A DNA stretch of 64,000 nucleotides from CALMAK01 sp964392265 (GTDB lineage: Bacteria > Patescibacteriota > Saccharimonadia > Saccharimonadales > Saccharimonadaceae). The stretch's first letter is position 1. Each line of letters opens with the position of its first letter. Positions 58,456-64,000 of this stretch are shown in pieces. The stretch is from the NCBI GenBank assembly GCA_964392265.1, contig CAYMOS010000001.1, positions 223,494 through 287,493 on the forward strand, given 5' to 3'. A model generated the notes under the pieces. That model ran no database searches, had not been told where the DNA came from, and saw only the letters and a list, made by a program, of their open reading frames with translations. Made by a program: the position numbers and the translations under genes.

Positions 58456-58980
58456 ATGAATGTACTCGTAAAGCCCAAGCGATACCTTATCACTGGTGTG
58501 GCCGGGTCTGGCAAATCAACCTTAGAAAAATGCTTTAAATCTAAGGGTTATGTCACTATTGATATTGATGACGGCTTTGCCGAGTGGCGGCATACTGAAA
58601 CGGATGAGGTATTGGATTATACGCCTGAAAAAAACGGTTGGCATGAAATCGCAGAATGGGTAGTTGATACGGAAAAACTACAGGCCTTTTTTAATCAGCA
58701 TAGTCATGAGGATGTATTGGTGTTTGGTAGCTTCGCGAGAATTGATACCGTGGTCGGTCTGTTTGATAAGATATTTTTACTCGAATATCCGAACTCAGAG
58801 GTAGTTCGTCAGCGTATTGCTCGTCGTGGTGATGGGTACGGCAAGCATCCGGATGAACTAGTGCGTATTCTTAGCTACGTCGAACCTTATCAAGATAGAA
58901 TGAGACGAGCCGGTGCACGATCAATTAGCTGCACGTTGCCATTAAATCAGGTTGTCGGCATTATCAGCGGAGAGCTATAA
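58456..58980 (+). CDS. P-loop nucleotide kinase-like protein
   Basis: The 174-residue protein has Walker A GVAGSGKST near residue 14, a DIDDGFAEW acidic second-strand motif, LVFGSFARIDTV and a kinase lid with EVVRQRIARRGDG. It resembles small adenylate/shikimate-type or AAA nucleotide kinases; the substrate is not defined. TACACT ends 7 bases before the ATG. Its end contains the Shine-Dalgarno of the helicase gene. Confidence 0.72.
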   Translation: MNVLVKPKRYLITGVAGSGKSTLEKCFKSKGYVTIDIDDGFAEWRHTETDEVLDYTPEKNGWHEIAEWVVDTEKLQAFFNQHSHEDVLVFGSFARIDTVVGLFDKIFLLEYPNSEVVRQRIARRGDGYGKHPDELVRILSYVEPYQDRMRRAGARSISCTLPLNQVVGIISGEL

Positions 58981-58981
58981 G

Positions 58982-60370
58982 TTGTCGTATCATCGCTCAG
59001 TTCACGTTAAAGTCGCTCATCAGATCATTATTGCCAAGGCGCAGCTGCCCTCGGCTGCTAAGAGGTTTTTGCGTGAGAAATTGTTTATTATGAACAGTGA
59101 ATATATTATCAAAGAACGACTAGGGCACCCGGTGTATGATGTGCCGAAATTCTTCGATTTGATCGAAGAACAGGATGGCAATGTATTATTGCCAAAGGGG
59201 TTTCTAGGGCAGTTGGTCGCGTTCTTTAAAAAAGAACGCATTACCTACGAAATCACCCATCAACACCCGCAATGTGCATCGTTAGGTCTGGCAAGCGGCA
59301 CAACGTTACTGCCCGAGCAGCAGGATGCGGTAGATGCGGCATTTGCGGCCGGGCAGGGAATTATCGTTGCGCCACCAGGTAGCGGCAAGACAATCATGGG
59401 GTTGGCGTTAGTGGCCCGCCATGACAAACCAGCGCTGATATTAACCCACCGCAAACAACTCCTTGACCAATGGGTAGGGCAAATTCAGGAATATTTTAGA
59501 ATGCCAAAGAGACATATTGGACGGTACTCATCGGCATATAAAAAGCCCAGCCCATATATTACCGTCGGGTTGTTACAGAGTTTTGCACGTGCCAAAGACA
59601 TCTCTGAATTTGTGGATGCGTTCGGGGTGATTATTGTTGATGAGTGCCATCATATCCCGGCCCAAACATTTCGCAAGGTCTTGTCACAGTTGAATGCTAG
59701 GCATGTTTATGGGTTGACGGCTACACCAAAGCGCAAACATAATGACGAAAAGTTAATCTATCTTTATATCGGTGACATTGTTGCGTCATTGTCGGCAAAG
59801 CCGCGTGGTCTGGTGGCTCAGTCTGCGCCACTGCTGATAACGATTCAGCAAACAACACTTCAACTACCATTTGATTGGAAGACCGACCAGGCGGAGTTAT
59901 TGGCTAAAGTCATTTCCTATGATACGGCGCGTAACCAGCAAATTGTCAGTGATATCTTGTCCCGTGTGCAAGCGGGGCGCAGAGTGCTGGTATTGAGCGA
60001 GCGCAAAGAACACTTGAAGATACTAGAGCTGTATCTGCGCGGTGCTGCAAAAACACTGGTACTCTCGGGTGATGATACAGCGGCCAGGCGTACTGTTACG
60101 TTACAGCAAATTGCCCGCGGCGAATACCAGGTACTGTTAGCGACTGGTCAATTGTTTGGTGAGGGCGTGCATGCCGAAACGATCGAAACGTTGGTATTGG
60201 CGTTTCCATTTGCGTTTGAGGGTAAGCTGGTGCAATATATTGGTCGTTTGGCGCACAGTACCCATCCGCACGAGTTAATTGATTATCGTGATAGGCATGT
60301 GACGGTGCTAGAAAAGCAATTTAAACAGAGGTCGAGATACTATAAAAAGCTGGAAACAGCGGCTATCTAA
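58982..60370 (+). CDS. SF2 helicase, DECH box
   Basis: The 462-residue protein has an N-terminal accessory region (about 1-115), Q-like TLLPEQQDAVDAA, Walker A VAPPGSGKTIMG near residue 137, motif Ia ILTHRKQLLDQW, motif II VDECHH, motif III GLTATPKRKH and C-terminal motifs (VLVLSERKEHL; LFGEGVHAETIE; QYIGRLAHS). The last Arg of motif VI (QxxGRxxR) is His here. XPB/RAD25-type DNA helicases are the closest group by layout. TTG 58982 is used because GGAGAG lies 7 bases upstream and the alternative start at 58952 lies inside the preceding gene. Confidence 0.78.
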   Translation: MSYHRSVHVKVAHQIIIAKAQLPSAAKRFLREKLFIMNSEYIIKERLGHPVYDVPKFFDLIEEQDGNVLLPKGFLGQLVAFFKKERITYEITHQHPQCASLGLASGTTLLPEQQDAVDAAFAAGQGIIVAPPGSGKTIMGLALVARHDKPALILTHRKQLLDQWVGQIQEYFRMPKRHIGRYSSAYKKPSPYITVGLLQSFARAKDISEFVDAFGVIIVDECHHIPAQTFRKVLSQLNARHVYGLTATPKRKHNDEKLIYLYIGDIVASLSAKPRGLVAQSAPLLITIQQTTLQLPFDWKTDQAELLAKVISYDTARNQQIVSDILSRVQAGRRVLVLSERKEHLKILELYLRGAAKTLVLSGDDTAARRTVTLQQIARGEYQVLLATGQLFGEGVHAETIETLVLAFPFAFEGKLVQYIGRLAHSTHPHELIDYRDRHVTVLEKQFKQRSRYYKKLETAAI

Positions 60371-60386
60371 GTATTCATATATAAAA

Positions 60387-60557
60387 ATGGCTTTCTTGGG
60401 ATGCATCCTACTTGCCGTTACTCTTTTGTTTATTCAAGGTATTGGCAATATGTGGATGACTGGTGGTATGGTCGACATATTCTTCTCGTTTGCTTTATGG
60501 TTGGGGCTGTTTGGTGCAATAATATGGTGGGTCAAATACACCATTGATTGTACTTAG
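60387..60557 (+). CDS. Small membrane protein, 56 residues
   Basis: The frame begins MAFLGCILLAVTLLFIQGIG and has a second hydrophobic segment (IFFSFALWLGLFGAIIWWV). Two membrane helices fit. No Shine-Dalgarno is seen; AT-rich sequence precedes the ATG. It could be a small toxin-like or accessory membrane protein, but this is open. Gene status is moderately supported by the coherent two-helix layout. Confidence 0.45.
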   Translation: MAFLGCILLAVTLLFIQGIGNMWMTGGMVDIFFSFALWLGLFGAIIWWVKYTIDCT

Positions 60558-60650
60558 CAAGATACTGCTACGGCATGAATGATAATATTCTCAAGAATAA
60601 TTCTACTTTGCTAAATTAACTCTAATAAAGAAGCGTCTTACCGGGAGATG

Positions 60651-60678
60651 CCCCGCCCGTACTTGCGTACGGGCGGGG
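60651..60678 (-). terminator. GC-rich hairpin after the 60685 gene
   Basis: CCCCGCCCGTAC pairs perfectly with 60667-60678 (12 pairs, TTGC loop), 6 bases beyond the stop of the minus-strand gene. No U run follows on the minus strand. Confidence 0.6.
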
Positions 60679-60684
60679 TCGGTC

Positions 60685-60993
60685 TCAGGAGCGGCACCTC
60701 CATGAGTAGGCGTTGCCGGAGTCGAGTACCACGGCGGTACCGAGACTGAAGTAGTCGCAGTAGGCCTGCACGCTAACACTCTTCTGAACACCCCACGGCG
60801 GAACCCAGCAGCGCCAGGAGTAGGCGTTACCTGAGTCCAGCAGCTTGGCGACGTAGCCGACACCTTGGCTGATCTGGCATGCCTGGTTCATGTCAACACC
60901 GACGTCTGCGGCGTTTGCTGCGGATGCGGGAGCGACCACTAGTCCTGTGACCAGTGCAAGCGGGGCCAAGACCCTCGCGACGATTCTCTTCAT
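60685..60993 (-). CDS. Secreted actinobacterial-like protein with two DSGNAYSWRC motifs
   Basis: The 102-residue protein has a Sec signal peptide (MKRIVARVLAPLALVTGL, with cleavage near ASA/ANA) and a mature part holding two copies of LDSGNAYSWRC plus further Cys (NQACQISQ, QAYCDYF). Small secreted proteins with this D-x-x-x-AYSW-x-C motif are familiar from Actinobacteria, the hosts of many Saccharibacteria. ATG 60993 follows AAGGAAG. G/C-rich codons, its own consensus-spaced promoter and hairpin suggest acquisition from an actinobacterium; the role is unknown. Confidence 0.72.
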   Translation of the reverse strand: MKRIVARVLAPLALVTGLVVAPASAANAADVGVDMNQACQISQGVGYVAKLLDSGNAYSWRCWVPPWGVQKSVSVQAYCDYFSLGTAVVLDSGNAYSWRCRS

Positions 60994-61033
60994 CGTCACT
61001 CTTCCTTTCTGTTGGGATGGAACTTGCTTTTCA

Positions 61034-61062
61034 AGTGTAGCGTGATTTAGATGTTGGAGCAA
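61034..61062 (-). promoter_or_regulatory. Promoter of the secreted-protein gene
   Basis: On the minus strand TTGCTC (61062-61057) and TACACT (61039-61034) are spaced by 17 bases, about 40 bases before the ATG. Confidence 0.65.
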
Positions 61063-61165
61063 TTCTTGTTTATGGTTGGCAAGCTTAAATCTGTTAGCCG
61101 GAGTACTTGGCAGGACTGGAACCTGCGCAGTAGTGGTGTGAGTGATATACTTAACCATAACAACT

Positions 61166-61984
61166 ATGTCAAATGCATCCAGCGAGCAGATCAAAGCTTT
61201 CATTGCCCTCTTTAATGGGGATGTTAATGCTGCGCATGAGGCCTTGGGGCGATATCAAGCTAGTGTGCCGCATGTACCAGTTACGTCAAAGGATATACAG
61301 AGTATATTTGAACGTGAGCCTGTTATTGTGGTACAGGGTGTATCAAAGCGCTATAAACTTGGTAAGCAAACAGTAGATGCACTTCGTGATGTGACGCTAA
61401 CAATTGGTAGAGGTGAATTTGTCGCTATCACGGGCGCGAGTGGTAGCGGTAAAAGCACACTCCTGCAAATCATGGGCTGTCTCGACAAGCCGACATCAGG
61501 CAAAGTAATAGTGGAATCGAAAGAAACAACCAGTCTCGGCGACAGCGCACTCAGCGAGCTACGTCAAAATGCTATTGGCTTTATATTCCAGTCATTCTAT
61601 TTGCAGCCATTCTTGCGACTAAATGATAACCTTGCCGTACCCGCAATGTTTACCAACGAAAAGAAAAAGGATATCGACAGCAAAGTTGAGCAACTATTGC
61701 GGCAAGTAGGATTGTCTGAACGAGCCAAGCACTTCCCGAAGGAACTATCTGGCGGACAAATTCAGCGTGCCGCTATTGCTCGTGCTCTCGTGAATAACCC
61801 TCGTATCATCCTTGCCGATGAGCCGACTGGCAATCTTGACTCAGCTAATAGCGAGTCAATCATCGACCTGTTTCGCACAATTCGGGACAAGATTGGCACG
61901 ACTATCATAGTCGTGACGCATAACGCCGACATTGCGCGTCAAGCTGATCGTGTTATCGAGCTGAAAGACGGGGTCACTGTATGA
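61166..61984 (+). CDS. ABC transporter ATP-binding protein (MacB/LolD type)
   Basis: The 272-residue protein has an extra N-terminal stretch of about 45 residues (MSNASSEQIKAFIALFNG), then the ABC core: Walker A GASGSGKST, FIFQSFYLQPFLRLNDN, signature LSGGQIQR, Walker B ILADEPTGNLD and switch VVTHNADI. ATG 61166 is used instead of an in-frame ATG at 61142. The stop overlaps the permease start by 4 bases. Confidence 0.9.
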   Translation: MSNASSEQIKAFIALFNGDVNAAHEALGRYQASVPHVPVTSKDIQSIFEREPVIVVQGVSKRYKLGKQTVDALRDVTLTIGRGEFVAITGASGSGKSTLLQIMGCLDKPTSGKVIVESKETTSLGDSALSELRQNAIGFIFQSFYLQPFLRLNDNLAVPAMFTNEKKKDIDSKVEQLLRQVGLSERAKHFPKELSGGQIQRAAIARALVNNPRIILADEPTGNLDSANSESIIDLFRTIRDKIGTTIIVVTHNADIARQADRVIELKDGVTV

Positions 61985-63954
61985 TCCGGCCGTCGTATGC
62001 ACTGAAACTGGCTCGCACAAAACTTCGCTCAAAGCGTGGTGTACTTATTGCGTCTATTATTGTATCGAGCCTGCTGTTCGCTGCTCTGATTGCAACCGTG
62101 ATTATATTTACGGGAGCTGAAAAAAGTGCGAATGAATTTATCAAGAAAGCTGGTAATGACAAGTATCTTGTTAAAACACAGCCAAACATACCGTATGAGA
62201 AACTGAGCTTCCCTTATACTAATTTACCGCTCGAAGAAATACGCGAGATTAAGGTGTACGAGAAACAGTACTATCAAGAACTGCGGGAAAAATACAAATC
62301 TCTCGGACTTGAATACGATGAAGCGTCTGAAGTTCCTGCACTGGAACCGTATGCGTATGCCGAAACAACACTGCCTGAAGAGCAAAGAGTAAGAGTTAAC
62401 AATGCATCTCCTGTTATTCGGGCGATGAATGAGCAGAAACTTGAAGCGTATGTCAAGACCGCAACGAATAAAATCAGTAATCTAAGAGAAGTGGGCGCAC
62501 GTTATGGCGCACACGGCTATCTCGTCACCAGTCAGCCGAGCTCACTGCCAATAATCCCGCAGCTTCGCCTTATTCAAGACGGTAAAGAAAATTTCAGCTC
62601 GTCTGGGCTAAAGTCGGGAGACTTTAGTAGCTATGGCTATTTTACGAACGCCATGCATAACGGCATGTATAATTTTACTGACCAGAATAATCTTTCTCGC
62701 TATCTTCTGCCTACGGATACTTCAGACCTGAAAGGCATACCAGTCGTTGTATCTGCTCAGGAGGCCGCTTCATTATTTGGCGAAAAAATCGGCATCGGTA
62801 AGGAGCCTGAATCTGCGAGCGAAAAGAAATCATGGCTCAAGGATATACAGACAAAGATAAACGGTCAAATATACCAGGCTTGCTATCGTAACTCTGTAGA
62901 GCAGATGATGCTCGAGAAAGTCCAGCGCGACTACGCGGAAATGAAGAATAACGAGAGTAATAAGGAATATCAGAAGCCGAGTCTTATTTATGATTACCCA
63001 ACAGAAGTTTGCGGTGATATCGTCGTCAAAGAAGACACTCGCACCGCTCTAGAGAAGCAAGCTGAAGCAAAGAATGAAGAAGCGCAGAAAAAGCTTGGTA
63101 CATACGTCGCACCGACGCATAGGCTGCTGACGTTCCAGATTGTCGGTGTTATATATGCACAGTCATATCTTGATCACACCAAGAGCATTGATGAATATGT
63201 TAAGAGTTTACTGGTATCACAGGGGGATATGTCGTCTATAGACATACCAATTCAGCTCTACGATACGCTACCGGATAGTCTAAAGATAGATGACATACAA
63301 AAACTTGAGAATGCGGGTACAATAGTGCTAGAGGCGCGCTCGACCGAAGAACTCGCCTCTCGTATACTTGAGTTCTCAACGGTCGAGGATGCGCGTGCAT
63401 TTCTTGACAACGAAACCTGTCCAACCTCTGAGTCTCATTGCAACAAAGCATTTATCGGCAGTCCCTATGGGTCAAATTACCTTATTCTCGATGAAATTGG
63501 CACGTTATTCAATCGTATTGCTACTATCGCGTTTCCAGCAGTCCTTGGATTGGCGGCTGTAATTATTTGGTTTACCGTGTCGCGCATTATGGCAGAAAAC
63601 CGCAAGGAAACCGCTGTCTACCGCGCTATGGGCGCAAAGCGCCGTGATGTTACAGGTATCTACCTTGTGTATATTCTGCTCGTTGCGTTACGAACGGTAG
63701 TGGTATCTGTAGCGCTGGGTATGGTAATCGCATTTGCCATTGATTATTTTTACGGGAAAGCACTCACCGATACAGCGGTGACGGTGTTCGGTATCATTGA
63801 TGACGCACCGACCGTTAGCCTGTTCAATCTTGAGTCGCCGCTACTACTTGTCATTATTGGCTCAATATTTATTGTCAGCCTAATCGCAAGTGCACAGCCT
63901 CTTATTCGCAATGTTCGACGTAGCCCTATCCGTGATATGCGCGATGATGGATAG
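61981..63954 (+). CDS. FtsX/MacB-type ABC transporter permease
   Basis: The 657-residue protein has one N-terminal membrane helix (about 19-42, GVLIASIIVSSLLFAALIATVIIF), a very large external domain (about 45-505), and three C-terminal helices (FPAVLGLAAVIIWFTVSRI, YLVYILLVALRTVVVSVAL, LLLVIIGSIFIVSLIASA) with the YRAMGAKRRDV coupling segment. This is the FtsX layout, used for export or mechanotransmission rather than import. It overlaps the ATPase gene. The external domain is Glu/Lys-rich and of unknown type. Confidence 0.87.
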   Translation: MIRPSYALKLARTKLRSKRGVLIASIIVSSLLFAALIATVIIFTGAEKSANEFIKKAGNDKYLVKTQPNIPYEKLSFPYTNLPLEEIREIKVYEKQYYQELREKYKSLGLEYDEASEVPALEPYAYAETTLPEEQRVRVNNASPVIRAMNEQKLEAYVKTATNKISNLREVGARYGAHGYLVTSQPSSLPIIPQLRLIQDGKENFSSSGLKSGDFSSYGYFTNAMHNGMYNFTDQNNLSRYLLPTDTSDLKGIPVVVSAQEAASLFGEKIGIGKEPESASEKKSWLKDIQTKINGQIYQACYRNSVEQMMLEKVQRDYAEMKNNESNKEYQKPSLIYDYPTEVCGDIVVKEDTRTALEKQAEAKNEEAQKKLGTYVAPTHRLLTFQIVGVIYAQSYLDHTKSIDEYVKSLLVSQGDMSSIDIPIQLYDTLPDSLKIDDIQKLENAGTIVLEARSTEELASRILEFSTVEDARAFLDNETCPTSESHCNKAFIGSPYGSNYLILDEIGTLFNRIATIAFPAVLGLAAVIIWFTVSRIMAENRKETAVYRAMGAKRRDVTGIYLVYILLVALRTVVVSVALGMVIAFAIDYFYGKALTDTAVTVFGIIDDAPTVSLFNLESPLLLVIIGSIFIVSLIASAQPLIRNVRRSPIRDMRDDG

Positions 63955-64000
63955 CGTTTGTCTCATTTCACCTAAAATAAAACGGCCTAATCCAAAAAAA

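Noticed and set aside
1..64000. Recoding of TGA as Gly (code 25)
   Set aside because: TGA is used as the true end in many genes (for example dnaG and the HAD-mutM and VWA overlaps), and no in-frame TGA interrupts conserved domains.
1..64000. tRNA, rRNA or insertion-sequence genes
   Set aside because: No T-loop GTTCGAAT-type segment with matching acceptor stem, no rRNA-like stretch and no transposase or terminal inverted repeats were recognised by eye; a covariance-model scan would be decisive.

Overview
The window looks like a chromosomal segment of a Candidate Phyla Radiation bacterium, most probably a Saccharibacteria (TM7) lineage. The basis is the mixture of a lean information-processing gene set (argS, orn, dnaG, rpoD, polA, dut, mutM, holA, rpsT, truB, rpsO, pnp), near absence of biosynthetic pathways, many orphan membrane and surface proteins, type IV pilin-like proteins, a VirB6/TrbL-like membrane protein, and standard stop-codon use (TGA is a stop, so the Gracilibacteria/Absconditabacteria recoding is excluded). 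Taxonomy is an inference from gene content, not a search result.

Layout. 1-7.6 kb: a surface/adhesin region on the + strand with a collagen-like protein, two GH26-like glycoside hydrolase-fold proteins (plus the end of a third), a prepilin-like protein, a beta-helix protein and small W-D-G-rich proteins. It is organised as two units, each preceded by the same unusual promoter in which a run of G lies between the -35 and -10 boxes (17 G in one, 7 G in the other). 7.7-34.4 kb: housekeeping genes: arginyl-tRNA synthetase, mechanosensitive channel, oligoribonuclease, dnaG-rpoD, polA followed by a DHH/Nudix/HIT/dUTPase nucleotide-cleaning run, HAD-mutM, holA, rpsT, a decayed DHH protein, a PIG-L deacetylase and truB. 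34.5-38.6 kb: a large VirB6-like membrane protein, a GC-rich orphan membrane protein and rpsO. 38.6-43.8 kb: a repeat-built locus with four paralogous membrane-anchored proteins, three decayed CHAP-type peptidoglycan hydrolase remnants, three copies of a junction repeat, and one intact CHAP hydrolase fused to a seven-repeat propeller. 43.9-53.3 kb: ASCH protein, a MoxR/DUF58/VWA/VWA/TPR operon, an ABC exporter, and a divergent hpt/mutarotase pair. 53.4-64 kb: CPBP protease-like membrane protein, P-loop kinases, pnp, SF2 helicase, a secreted actinobacterial-looking protein and a MacB/FtsX-type ABC transporter.

Two expression styles stand out. Many housekeeping genes have a TATACT/TACACT-type -10 box ending about 6 bases before the ATG, so their mRNAs should be leaderless. 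By contrast six scattered single genes (9776, 10749, 37451, 53403, 57816 and 60685) have G/C-rich codon use, clear Shine-Dalgarno sequences and, in most cases, their own strong hairpins. They look like independently acquired or independently expressed cassettes.

The most promising unusual systems are the G-tract promoters controlling the surface units and the CHAP/propeller/paralog locus at 38.6-43.8 kb. No rRNA, tRNA, CRISPR array or insertion sequence was recognised, and no gene-free stretch exceeds about 300 bases.
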